Positions 1 to 7,205 are shown, counted from the first letter of the stretch. The stretch: 10,402 bases of DNA from an uncultured Collinsella sp. (GCA_900547505.1 URGY01000052.1:1-10402), one strand, 5' to 3'. The notes: a model not told the origin generated them from the sequence alone. Translations and numbers: made by a program.

Positions 1-19
1 CGTCAAGGCGGGCGACCTT

Positions 20-370
20 ATGCAGCTCACACCAAAGCTCACCGCCAACGGCGCCGTCCGTGCCGGCCGTTCCGCGCATTTTATGCCCTTTGCCGCCCTC
101 ACGGGATACTACGAGCTTGTGCGTAAACAAGAGATCAGCGCCGAGCCAAAATGCGAACTCACAGAAGAAAAAGCCCTCGAGCTTTCGCAAAAGCTCGAGG
201 GCCTCAAACGCGGCGACCTAGTGCGCGTCACCTATTACGATACATACGGCTATCGTAGCCGCACCGGCATTCTCGACGAAGTGCTACCCGCGTTCAAGCT
301 GCTCAAACTCAGGGATATCGCCATCGACTTCGACGATATCCAAAACATCGAGCTGCGCGGACGCGCCTAG
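20..370 (+). CDS. YolD-like family protein, possibly 5'-truncated by the window edge
   Basis: A protein of 116 residues if read from the ATG at 20. It resembles the YolD-like family: an N-terminal segment around residues 21-34 (HFMPFAALTGYYEL) matches the family's 'RAAxFxPFAALTGY' signature, and a C-terminal beta-rich part (about residues 64-112, GDLVRVTYYDTYGYRSRTG onward, ending in a FDDIQNIE strand) fits the YolD core. Family members often lie next to Y-family (DinB/UmuC/UvrX-like) DNA polymerase genes and are thought to be linked to the SOS response, so a polymerase gene may lie to the left of this window; that is inference. The start is uncertain: the frame is open to base 2 and the only candidate ribosome-binding site (AAGG at 5-8) is weak and far from the ATG. 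Its stop codon overlaps that of the convergent gene. A 12-bp perfect inverted repeat at 173-202 lies inside the coding sequence. Confidence 0.7.
   Translation: MQLTPKLTANGAVRAGRSAHFMPFAALTGYYELVRKQEISAEPKCELTEEKALELSQKLEGLKRGDLVRVTYYDTYGYRSRTGILDEVLPAFKLLKLRDIAIDFDDIQNIELRGRA
163..202 (-). terminator. Rho-independent terminator for the wall-protein gene, inside the YolD coding sequence
   Basis: Read on the - strand, a perfect 12-bp stem (GCCCTCGAGCTT pairing with AAGCTCGAGGGC; arms at 191-202 and 173-184) with a 6-base loop is followed directly by TTTTTCTTCT (172-163). This is a classic intrinsic terminator. It lies about 165 bases past the stop codon of the - strand gene that ends at 367. 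On the + strand the same hairpin has no T-run after it, so it should not stop the YolD transcript. Confidence 0.75.
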
Positions 371-2892
371 CGACAAGAACGCTTGCGCAAGACGAGGGCA
401 ATGCCAAGCACTGCGGCAGCTGCAACCAGCAATCCCAAGACCAGCGTGAGGGTCGAGTCGCCAGCGTGAGGCAGCGAGCCGTCCTTCGGAGTCTTCTTAG
501 TGGCCGTCGTGACGGTGGTCGTGGTGCTGCTCGACTGGTCGTTGCCGCCCGTCTGGCTGCCACCAGGCTGATCGCCGCCACCCGGCTGCGAAGGATTGGT
601 GGGTTCCGTCGGATCCGGAGTACCGGGATCAATCGGATTCTCCGAATTCTCCTTGCGCTGGATCCAAACCTGGCAGCCATAGAACGGGTTGGCGGTACCA
701 AGGCACAGACCCTGGTTGGTCACCGCAAAGGTGCGCAGACCATGGTTATACGGATCGTTAAAGCCATTGGTCGTCAGCGTCGTAAAGTTCACGCCGTCCT
801 CGGTCACATACATATCAAAGCCGCGCTCGGCATCGCGAAGGTAATACATGCACGTAAGCACGCTCTTCAGCTTCTTGAGGTTCTCCGCACTCAGCAGCTT
901 ATCGAGCGCATCCTGAATATCGCCCGGCAGCTCGGTGCCATAGGCATCCTCGTACTGCTGCTTCAGGCTCTCATAGCTATCGAGCATGTCCTGATACTGA
1001 TCGGCAAAAGACTTGAAGTACGCGATCTCGCCATCGATCTTCTGGACATAAGCGGCGTCGTCCTCAACGTCCGCGGACATCGTCGCGGCCTGATCGCAAA
1101 GGTCGCCCGCGGCATCCTCCAGCGCATCGCTCAGATCGCCAAAACCCTTAGCAACCTCAGTCTTTTCGTCATCGACATCGGCAGCTTCGTTCGAATCATC
1201 GACCTCGACGGCCTCGTTTGAATCATCGTCCGCAAGCGTGTTCACGGGAACGATGGGGTCGTCAGGCGATTTCTTGTCGAGCAGGTGATCGAGCAGGTCC
1301 CTAAGGCGCTGAACCTGAGAGTCCCACTCCTCGGGCGTCATATCGATAATGTCGCCATTGGAGAACTGGCCGATCGGTTCAAGCAGGCTCGCGGTATCAA
1401 AGGTACCGATATACAGCTTGCCGTCGAACTTCTGCATGCGCCAAATGTACTGGTTCTCGTTTCGGCCAAAGCCCGAAGCCAGGCCGGAAATACCGCCCTC
1501 GGGGAACATGTCGGTGCGATCGCCAACGACGAGCTGCATGTTCTCGTCCTTGTCCATGCGATAGATGTTGACCGACTGCTCAAGATTGGCATTCACAAAC
1601 GAGCAGTCAACGCCGCCCATGCTGCTCTTGCCGCTCTCGTCAGACTTGGACTTATTAAAGAGGATGCGCTCGAGGGCGATCTCCTCGTCGTTGTATTCAC
1701 CGATATAGAGGTAGTCGTTGTAGACGATGAGGTTGGCAGCGCCAGAACGGGTGCGGGCGGGATCGATGCCAAAGCAATACCTCGCACCGTCCGCCTCCTG
1801 GTCGCCGACAATCGGAGTCCACGTATAGCTGCCGTCGGCGTTCTTGTCGCCACGGACCATGGCAAACGACTGCATGGAATTATCATCGGGGGCGTTCTCG
1901 GGCGTGCCGGTGCAGATGGTGACATAGAGATGGCCATTGTACGAGGCCATATCCCAAATGGCGCCGCCGTAGATGCTGTCCTGATAGCGAATCACCGGAT
2001 AGCCAAACAGCGTGTCCGAGTTGGCAATCTCGGTGAAGCTGCCCTGGCCCTTCGAGGGGTCAGACGACGTCAGGATCGTCGCCACAAACTTACCGGCCGC
2101 ATTTTTACCCACATTGCTGATGACGAGCTGGCCATCATGGACGCACATGCCGCGGATACCGGTAGCAATGCCCTGCTTGAAGGCGGCACCCTGATCCTGC
2201 GCGCTCGAAAGGCCCTGATAGACAACTTTGTACTCATCCGTCTTAGGATCGATCTCGTATACAGCAGGCAGGCCGTTTTGGCCGCCATTGTACCTGACGG
2301 TGCCGCAGAAATAGAGCTTACCCTTATAACTCACGGCATTGCGGAAAAAAGGAGCGACGCCGTTGAGCGAATCAGAGATTAGCAGCTTGGTCTCACCGGT
2401 CTTGGTATTGATCTTGAGCAAGATGCTGTTGCTGTCCTTATCGGCCGTGCCGTCCTCCTTCTGCTGTCCATAGAAGAAGGTGCCGTTAAACATGGCCTCC
2501 AGCGTCAGGCGCATGGTCTCGGCATCAAAGGAATCGCCCAGCGCGCTTTTCATGAGCGTCATCGTGTTGCCCATCGCCGCATAGCAGGTGCCCACATAAA
2601 GCCAGTCACCATAGCTCGCAGCCGCCCAAGTGTAGCTCTGGCCGCGATCGCCTTCGTTGTTGGCCGTATTACCATCAGCGCCCGGAACGGCAATGGCACC
2701 GTCACCCTGGTAGTCGACGATGCCATCCGGCTGCGACGTTCCTACCGTAGGATGCGAGAGCTTCTCAAAGGAATACCCATTTCCCGCATTGTAGGTAACG
2801 GCACCCGAAGCGTCTTCGGCGTGCGCCGGCAGCGGCGATACCAAGATAGCGGCAAGCGCTGCCACCAAGCCAAGTGTTCCCACTCGTCTCAT
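367..2892 (-). CDS. Secreted, sortase-anchored beta-propeller-like surface protein with helical insertion
   Basis: An 841-residue cell-surface protein of unknown function. Residues 1-25 form a signal peptide (MRR, hydrophobic core, likely cleavage after AHA). Residues 90-500 contain recurring strands of the type 'xxYxGxLYxGT': GDWLYVGT (about 95), GKLYFCGT (191), DGQLVISN (253), NGHLYVTI (319), NDYLYIGE (392), DGKLYIGT (490), and a last one, NQGLCLGTANPFYGCQVW, at 726-743. This periodicity suggests a beta-propeller. Between the last two strands, residues about 520-690 are an acidic, helix-prone segment with a 9-residue repeat (DDSNEAVEV/DDSNEAADV, 556-573). A Pro/Gly/Ser/Thr-rich wall-spanning stretch (750-803) leads to an LPHAG sorting motif (807-811), a hydrophobic helix and a basic tail ending RKRSCR. 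The start is backed by GGGGAGG at 2903-2909, 10 bases upstream. It overlaps the convergent YolD stop by three bases. Ligand and partners are unknown. Confidence 0.85.
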   Translation of the reverse strand: MRRVGTLGLVAALAAILVSPLPAHAEDASGAVTYNAGNGYSFEKLSHPTVGTSQPDGIVDYQGDGAIAVPGADGNTANNEGDRGQSYTWAAASYGDWLYVGTCYAAMGNTMTLMKSALGDSFDAETMRLTLEAMFNGTFFYGQQKEDGTADKDSNSILLKINTKTGETKLLISDSLNGVAPFFRNAVSYKGKLYFCGTVRYNGGQNGLPAVYEIDPKTDEYKVVYQGLSSAQDQGAAFKQGIATGIRGMCVHDGQLVISNVGKNAAGKFVATILTSSDPSKGQGSFTEIANSDTLFGYPVIRYQDSIYGGAIWDMASYNGHLYVTICTGTPENAPDDNSMQSFAMVRGDKNADGSYTWTPIVGDQEADGARYCFGIDPARTRSGAANLIVYNDYLYIGEYNDEEIALERILFNKSKSDESGKSSMGGVDCSFVNANLEQSVNIYRMDKDENMQLVVGDRTDMFPEGGISGLASGFGRNENQYIWRMQKFDGKLYIGTFDTASLLEPIGQFSNGDIIDMTPEEWDSQVQRLRDLLDHLLDKKSPDDPIVPVNTLADDDSNEAVEVDDSNEAADVDDEKTEVAKGFGDLSDALEDAAGDLCDQAATMSADVEDDAAYVQKIDGEIAYFKSFADQYQDMLDSYESLKQQYEDAYGTELPGDIQDALDKLLSAENLKKLKSVLTCMYYLRDAERGFDMYVTEDGVNFTTLTTNGFNDPYNHGLRTFAVTNQGLCLGTANPFYGCQVWIQRKENSENPIDPGTPDPTEPTNPSQPGGGDQPGGSQTGGNDQSSSTTTTVTTATKKTPKDGSLPHAGDSTLTLVLGLLVAAAAVLGIALVLRKRSCR

Positions 2893-3164
2893 AAGGTTAT
2901 AGCCTCCCCTGTCCTAAAGCCCAGTTTTAGCATTCTTCATTTCTGTCCACGATTAATTGCAATCTGAGCACAGCAATAATCAGCGTATAAATATACACCT
3001 GTAATTTTTTGGACGGGTTAATAGATGCTCGATTGGTGGCGAATTCCGCGCAAACCGTCACCAAACTCCACTTTTGCCGCATCTAAAGGTTATTTTTGCG
3101 CAAATTTTTGGATGCCGATAGTCACAATGGGCAGGAGGCTGGTACCCACCGGAGAGGGCAACGC
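2893..3164. other. A+T-rich intergenic region upstream of the wall-protein gene
   Basis: About 270 bases with no convincing ORF. It should hold the - strand promoter of the wall-protein gene, but several A+T-rich hexamers compete and none pairs clearly, so I do not place one. There is an imperfect inverted repeat (TTGGTGGCG at 3033-3041 with CGTCACCAA at 3056-3064, 8 of 9 pairs) and a short palindrome TTTGCGCAAA around 3095-3104. I do not recognise a riboswitch here, and no clear terminator follows the HMA-domain gene ending at 3165. Confidence 0.4.
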
Positions 3165-3548
3165 CTACATTTTCATAACGTAATAGCCCGCACCCCTCAC
3201 CGCCGTCTCGAGTGCGTCGCGATCAACCGGGCGCTTCGAGCGTACGCGTGCCGTGTGGTCCGCATACGTTACCGTTGCCCACACACCATCAAGCGTATTG
3301 AGGGCATTGGCTACGTTCTGAGCGCAGCCGTCACAGCTCATGCCGCCGATGAGCAGCTCATCGCTATAGGGATAGTGCGACTCATCGGTATCCACCACAA
3401 CAACCTTTTTGGCCTTCTTACCGCTCGTACCATCGCTGCAACAACTCTTCCCGTGTGTCGAAGCGGCAATGCGACGCAGTCCAAAAAACATGCCGACGGC
3501 AATGACGGCCAGCACGATGAGATTCGCAGGGTTGAGCAAGTCACTCAT
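3165..3548 (-). CDS. Membrane-anchored heavy-metal-associated (HMA) domain protein, CopZ-like
   Basis: A 127-residue protein with one N-terminal membrane helix (about residues 9-25, followed by LRR as a cytoplasmic-side flank), a short Cys-containing linker (C36, C37) rich in Lys, and a C-terminal HMA fold (about 64-127). The HMA metal site is GGMSCDGC, with C72 and C75 as the CxxC pair that binds Cu(I) or another soft metal in CopZ/ATX1-type chaperones. The N-terminal part resembles small FeoB-associated Cys-rich membrane proteins, so this looks like a natural fusion of such an anchor to a copper-chaperone domain. The start is the ATG at 3548, with AAAGGGGAA directly upstream; an in-frame TTG at 3563 lies across that ribosome-binding site and is rejected. 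A CsoR-type operator lies about 30 bases upstream. No copper ATPase gene is nearby, so the partner is unknown. Role in copper or thiophilic-metal handling is inferred from the domain and operator. Confidence 0.85.
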   Translation of the reverse strand: MSDLLNPANLIVLAVIAVGMFFGLRRIAASTHGKSCCSDGTSGKKAKKVVVVDTDESHYPYSDELLIGGMSCDGCAQNVANALNTLDGVWATVTYADHTARVRSKRPVDRDALETAVRGAGYYVMKM

Positions 3549-3577
3549 GCGTTCCCCTTTCAAGTAGCACTATCTAG

Positions 3578-3594
3578 ATACCCCCATGGGGTGT
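3578..3594. promoter_or_regulatory. Probable CsoR-family operator
   Basis: ATACCCCCATGGGGTGT is a near-perfect dyad (ATACCCC, three-base centre, GGGGTGT; one mismatch). C-tract/G-tract dyads flanked by TA are the recognised operators of CsoR-family repressors, which sense Cu(I) or, in CstR, persulfide. It lies between the likely -10 element and the ribosome-binding site of the HMA-domain gene, where bound repressor would block transcription. The regulator itself is not encoded in the window. Confidence 0.6.
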
Positions 3595-3598
3595 CTCC

Positions 3599-3630
3599 AT
3601 CTTAACCCAAAATCATGTCGGTTCGGTCAA
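3599..3630 (-). promoter_or_regulatory. Candidate promoter of the HMA-domain gene
   Basis: On the - strand, TTGACC (3625-3630) and TAAGAT (3599-3604) are separated by 20 bases. The hexamers are good but the spacer is longer than the usual 17, so the promoter may be weak or activator-dependent. The CsoR-type dyad would overlap the transcription start region. Confidence 0.4.
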
Positions 3631-3656
3631 TTAGTTTCCCTCTTCAAACTTTTTTG

Positions 3657-3684
3657 TTGACCATGGCTTACTTTCGTGTATAAG
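3657..3684 (+). promoter_or_regulatory. Promoter of the DUF3793-flavodoxin operon
   Basis: TTGACC (3657-3662), a 16-base spacer and TATAAG (3679-3684) form a good housekeeping-sigma promoter about 40 bases before the GTG start at 3723. It diverges from the HMA-domain gene promoter within the same intergenic region. Confidence 0.6.
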
Positions 3685-3722
3685 TTTTCCTAGGCTAACA
3701 GTTTAGATCCGCAAGGAGCGCC

Positions 3723-4427
3723 GTGACTCGAACCATAGACATCCCAACGTTTCAGGCAGCAGTCGTGCGCAACTGCTCTCCCACGCTCGCGGGCATCAAG
3801 CCGGCATCGCTCTTTACCTATCCCGGCGTCTACGCCCACGGGGACGGCTCGACCGCAACCGAAACCATCGCAGAACGCCGAGCACGCCTGCTCAACGTTA
3901 TCGCCCAGTGTAATCGCGAGCTTGACCCGCTCGGCATCCACCTGAGTGTTTTGGTCTGGCGGCCCTGCGGAGCGCTCGTGTACGCATATCGGCCCAATAG
4001 CCTCGCCACTTACCTTGCTGACCCGCGCGCCAAAACGGCACTCGCCAAGGAGGGCTACGACACCGGCAACCTCTCGGCATGTCTTGTGCACCTGGCATCG
4101 CGCATCACGCTCGCAAGCAATAACGCCGCGGAATGCGCATGCGGCCAAACCCGATGCGCATTGGACCATCAAGCACGCTACGACAACGGCTGCACCTGCG
4201 AGTTTCCACACGAAATTGGCTACTTCCTGGGGTATCCCTACGACGACGTGCACGAGTTCATCGCCCAACGTGGCGAGAACTACAAGATCTTTGGAGCCTG
4301 GAAGGTCTATACGAATGCCGAGCAGGCGCTTGCGACGTTTGATGCGTACCGTGCCTGCACCCAACACCTCACCTTTATCTATCAGCAGGGCTGCAGCTTG
4401 GCGCAACTTGCCCAGGCGACCCGATAG
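3723..4427 (+). CDS. DUF3793 family protein with an extra cysteine cluster
   Basis: A 234-residue soluble protein of unknown function. It carries the hallmarks I associate with DUF3793: CSPTLAGIKPASLF near the N-terminus (18-31), ALVYAYRP in the middle (84-91), and FPHEIGYFLGYPYDDV followed by a GAWKVY motif (161-176 and 191-196). The start is GTG at 3723, supported by AAGGAG at 3713-3718. An unusual feature is a Cys-rich stretch just before FPHEIG: C138, C140, C145, C157 and C159 (CxC, then Cys, then CxC), with H149 between. Such spacing could bind zinc or an iron-sulfur cluster; I infer this, nothing in the sequence proves it. The flavodoxin gene follows after 46 bases with no terminator between, so the two are very likely co-transcribed. 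Genes of this family often sit beside flavodoxins in anaerobes, which suggests a redox role. Confidence 0.8.
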   Translation: MTRTIDIPTFQAAVVRNCSPTLAGIKPASLFTYPGVYAHGDGSTATETIAERRARLLNVIAQCNRELDPLGIHLSVLVWRPCGALVYAYRPNSLATYLADPRAKTALAKEGYDTGNLSACLVHLASRITLASNNAAECACGQTRCALDHQARYDNGCTCEFPHEIGYFLGYPYDDVHEFIAQRGENYKIFGAWKVYTNAEQALATFDAYRACTQHLTFIYQQGCSLAQLAQATR

Positions 4428-4473
4428 AACGTACAAACCGCGGCCGCACGCCACACAACCGAAAGGACTCAAT

Positions 4474-4893
4474 ATGAGCAAGATCGCAGTCGTCTACTGG
4501 AGCGGCACAGGCAACACCGAGGCCATGGCAAACTTTGTCGCCGAAGGCACCACGTCCGCGGGCGCCGAGGCCGAAGTCATCCCCTGCGCCGACTTCTCTG
4601 CCGGCAAGGCCACAAACTATGATGACTTCGCCTTCGGCTGCCCCGCCATGGGCTCCGAGGAGCTTGAATACGATGAGTTCCAGCCCATGTGGGATGAGGT
4701 CAAGGAAGCCCTCGGCGACAAGAAGGTCGTCCTTTTTGGCTCCTACTCGTGGGCCGAGGGCGAATGGATGGACAACTGGAAGGCGGATGCCGACGAGGCA
4801 GGTGTCAACGTCGTCGATTCCGTCATTTGCTACGACGCCCCCGACGATGAGGGCGAGGCGGCTTGTCGCGCACTTGGAGCCGAGCTCGCCTAG
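4474..4893 (+). CDS. Short-chain flavodoxin
   Basis: A 139-residue flavodoxin, a cytoplasmic FMN protein that carries one electron at low potential in place of ferredoxin. The FMN phosphate loop is SGTGNT at residues 10-15, following a hydrophobic first strand (KIAVVYW). The second FMN loop is around GCPAMGSEELEYDEF and the third around FGSYSWAEGEWMDNW, with aromatic residues placed to stack on the flavin. Length and lack of the long-chain insertion fit the short-chain class found in clostridia and relatives. The ATG at 4474 has GAAAGGA at 4461-4467, six bases upstream. It follows the DUF3793 gene in the same operon and is closed by the terminator at 4952-4985. Its electron donors and acceptors cannot be told from the window; DUF3793 is a candidate partner by gene linkage. 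Confidence 0.93.
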   Translation: MSKIAVVYWSGTGNTEAMANFVAEGTTSAGAEAEVIPCADFSAGKATNYDDFAFGCPAMGSEELEYDEFQPMWDEVKEALGDKKVVLFGSYSWAEGEWMDNWKADADEAGVNVVDSVICYDAPDDEGEAACRALGAELA

Positions 4894-4951
4894 CGGCAAT
4901 GAGCTCCGCCCGTAACGCGCTCTGCGCCAAAACACATTCGCGTCCCAACAC

Positions 4952-4985
4952 AAACGGGAGCCGGATCACATCCGGCTCCCGTTTT
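4952..4985 (+). terminator. Rho-independent terminator after the flavodoxin gene
   Basis: A perfect 14-bp stem (AAACGGGAGCCGGA at 4952-4965 with its complement at 4971-4984), a 5-base loop TCACA, and TTTT at the end of the stem followed by CTGCT. It lies about 60 bases past the flavodoxin stop and 25 bases from the stop of the convergent ABC ATPase gene. The A-run on its left side may let it also work, less well, on the - strand. Confidence 0.85.
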
Positions 4986-5010
4986 CTGCTATGTCAGTCA
5001 TATAAAGCGG

Positions 5011-5763
5011 CTACGAGATATTGCCCAAGAACGCCTTGGTGCGCTCGCTCTTGGGGTGGTCGAAGACCTCGCTCGGCGTGCCCTCTTCCACGATAACGCC
5101 GCCGTCCATAAAGACAACGCGGTCGGCAACATCGCGGGCAAAGCCCATCTCGTGGGTCACGACGATCATGGTCATGCCGTCGCGTGCCAGGTCGCGCATG
5201 ACGCCCAATACATCGCGGACAAGCTCAGGATCGAGCGCCGACGTGGCCTCGTCAAAGAGCATCACGTGCGGATTCATCGACAGGGCGCGGGCGATGGCAA
5301 CGCGCTGCTGCTGGCCGCCCGAGAGCTGGCTCGGCATAAAGTCGATACGCTCGGCAAGACCGACCTTGGTCAGCTCCTCGACGGCAATCTTCTCGGCCTC
5401 TTCCTTGCTGCGCTTGAGCACCTTCTGCTGCGCGAGCATGACGTTCTTTTTGACTGAGAGGTGCGGGAACAAATTGAACTGCTGGAACACCATACCCAGA
5501 TGCGTGCGCACCTTGTTAAGGTCGACGCCCTTGGCGCACACGTCAACACCCTCGACGATAATCGAGCCGCTCGTGGGATGCTCCAGACGATTGATGCAGC
5601 GAAGCATCGTCGACTTGCCCGAGCCCGAGGGGCCCAAGACCACAACGACCTCACCCTTGTGCACATCCAGATCGATATCGCGCAGGACCACGTTGTCGCC
5701 AAAGGCCTTCTGGAGGTTCTTGATGCTGACGACGACCTCGTTCGAGTTATTGGTTTCGCTCAT
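5011..5763 (-). CDS. Polar amino-acid ABC transporter ATPase (GlnQ/ArtP type)
   Basis: A 250-residue cytoplasmic ATPase that powers amino-acid import. All motifs are intact: Walker [10 protein letters not shown] (44-52), Q-loop VFQQFNLFP (92-100), signature LSGGQQQR (147-154), Walker [13 protein letters not shown] (167-178) and the switch histidine VTHEMG (H204). The FQQFNLFPH sequence after Walker A and the overall length are typical of the polar amino-acid uptake subfamily. It is the last gene of a three-gene operon. Its ribosome-binding site AAGGAGG (5771-5777) overlaps the permease stop codon TAA, so translation of the two is probably coupled. The start is the ATG at 5763. Substrate (Gln, Glu, Arg, Cys and others are possible) cannot be fixed from sequence alone. 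Confidence 0.95.
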   Translation of the reverse strand: MSETNNSNEVVVSIKNLQKAFGDNVVLRDIDLDVHKGEVVVVLGPSGSGKSTMLRCINRLEHPTSGSIIVEGVDVCAKGVDLNKVRTHLGMVFQQFNLFPHLSVKKNVMLAQQKVLKRSKEEAEKIAVEELTKVGLAERIDFMPSQLSGGQQQRVAIARALSMNPHVMLFDEATSALDPELVRDVLGVMRDLARDGMTMIVVTHEMGFARDVADRVVFMDGGVIVEEGTPSEVFDHPKSERTKAFLGNIS

Positions 5764-5775
5764 GATAGGACCTCC

Positions 5776-7137
5776 TTACAGACCGGCGATGTGATCGGCA
5801 GGCGTCGCGACAACCTGTCCGGCGCTCTTGGCGGGACGCTTCTTCTTGGTCTCGGCCGTGCCCAAAAGCCTCGCCTCAAGACCGCTCACCAAGCGAGCGA
5901 GCGGCAGGGTGATGACCAGATAGAACAGGGCGGCAACCACGTACGGTGTAATGGAGCCCGTCGTGGCCACGATGGTACGGGCGTTCATGACGATCTCGAC
6001 CACGCCCACGGCCGCAAGCAGCGACGTATCCTTGTAAAGCAAGATAAACTCGCTGGTCAGCGTAGGCAAAACATTGCGGAACGTCTGCGGAATCATAACG
6101 TAGAGCAGCGTCTGGAAGGCATTCATGCCCAGAGAGCGAGCAGCCTCGTTTTGGCCCTTGGGGATCGATTGAATACCGGCACGGAAGATCTCGCACAGGT
6201 ACGCAGACGAGTTCATGGCCATGACGATGACGCCGAGCACGTAGTCATCAACCTTGACGCCGGCCAACGGCAGACCGAAGAACGCGATATAGATCTGCAG
6301 GAACGCCGGCGTACCACGGATGATATTCACATAGATGCCGGCAAGGCAACGAAGGATGCGCGACTTGGAAATGCGCATGAGCGATAGGGCGAAACCGAAG
6401 GGAATGGCCAGCGGAAACGCCACAAGCACGATCGAGAGCGACATAAGGAAGCCCTTAAAGACGATCGGCAGGCTTTGGACCAAAATGACCGGGTTCAAGA
6501 ACAGGCGCAGGAACATATTGGAGTTCCAAGCCTCGACCCACGGCTGTTCCTTAAGATCGGCCAAGAAGTTATCGAAGGCCGTCACGCCCTTGATCTCCAC
6601 CGACGGAATCTTGGAGATCTTCTTGGTCGACCCGTCAGCGAGCGTATAGGTGCCGCTAAAGACCTCATCGCCGCCCTCGACGGGAAACGTCACACCATAA
6701 ACCTCGACACGGAAAAAGCCGCCGGCAGGCGCCGTCTCGCCAAAATCAATCTTGAGCGTCTGGCCGTCAGCCTTGCACGTGGGCTTCATGGGCGTACGAT
6801 CCATGAGGTCCTCGCCCGAGAGCATCGTCAATCGCGTGTCATCGGTACCAAACGTCGTGCCGTCGACAAACGTCAGCGAAAGACCGCTCAGCTCCTCATC
6901 GGCATCGGCCTGGACCTCCCAGGTAATGCGCGTCTCGGTACCGCCGACCACAGCGCTGCCCGAACCGGTGTTGGGTCGGGCGGTAATCTTTGCGGTCTCA
7001 AGCGCCTGGGCGGTCGTGGGCGCATATGCCCCCACACACACCAGCGCGAGCGCCACGGCCATGACGCAGACTAGCTTTTGGAGCAAGGCGGGCAGTGGAA
7101 AACGCTGCTCCGCGGCCCCTTTGTTCAGTCGAGACAA
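5776..7137 (-). CDS. Amino-acid ABC transporter permease with N-terminal extracytoplasmic domain
   Basis: A 453-residue protein. The C-terminal part (about 205-425) is a HisM/GlnP-type permease with about five membrane helices and the EAA loop that contacts the ATPase (EAARSLGMNAFQ at 331-342, preceded by EIFRAGIQSIPKG). In front is a signal-peptide-like hydrophobic helix (18-45, ending AQA) and then about 150 residues of beta-rich, Thr/Gly/Asp-rich sequence (46-195) that should lie outside the membrane. Typical stand-alone permeases of this family are near 220-250 residues, so the extra domain is unusual; it does not resemble the type 3 binding-protein fold seen in Lactococcus-type fusions. 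I choose the TTG at 7137 as the start because AGGAG lies five bases before it and the signal peptide follows; the ATG at 7242 would add 35 residues read through a stem-loop region and has no ribosome-binding site I can see. Confidence 0.85.
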   Translation of the reverse strand: MSRLNKGAAEQRFPLPALLQKLVCVMAVALALVCVGAYAPTTAQALETAKITARPNTGSGSAVVGGTETRITWEVQADADEELSGLSLTFVDGTTFGTDDTRLTMLSGEDLMDRTPMKPTCKADGQTLKIDFGETAPAGGFFRVEVYGVTFPVEGGDEVFSGTYTLADGSTKKISKIPSVEIKGVTAFDNFLADLKEQPWVEAWNSNMFLRLFLNPVILVQSLPIVFKGFLMSLSIVLVAFPLAIPFGFALSLMRISKSRILRCLAGIYVNIIRGTPAFLQIYIAFFGLPLAGVKVDDYVLGVIVMAMNSSAYLCEIFRAGIQSIPKGQNEAARSLGMNAFQTLLYVMIPQTFRNVLPTLTSEFILLYKDTSLLAAVGVVEIVMNARTIVATTGSITPYVVAALFYLVITLPLARLVSGLEARLLGTAETKKKRPAKSAGQVVATPADHIAGL

Positions 7138-7205
7138 GGTGGCTCCTATCGTAGAAGTTGCCGGCAAAACGAGACGGAAATACTCTCCGTCAAGAGAAGC
7201 GCAAA

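Noticed and set aside
441..471. Direct repeat CCAGCGTGAGG, two copies 20 bases apart
   Set aside because: The copies code in different frames of the sorting-signal region (Pro-His-Ala-Gly versus Leu-Thr-Leu); this looks like chance in G+C-rich DNA.
1285..2382. Long + strand open frame opposite the wall-protein gene
   Set aside because: It is antisense to a clearly real gene with signal peptide and sorting signal, has no recognisable domain or ribosome-binding site, and arises from codon bias in G+C-rich DNA.
3033..3104. Inverted repeat and TTTGCGCAAA palindrome as a riboswitch or defined operator
   Set aside because: Stems are short or mismatched, and no known aptamer core is recognisable; recorded only as a description of the intergenic region.
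3690..4481. - strand open frame opposite the DUF3793 gene
   Set aside because: The + strand frame has family motifs, promoter and ribosome-binding site; the - strand frame has none.
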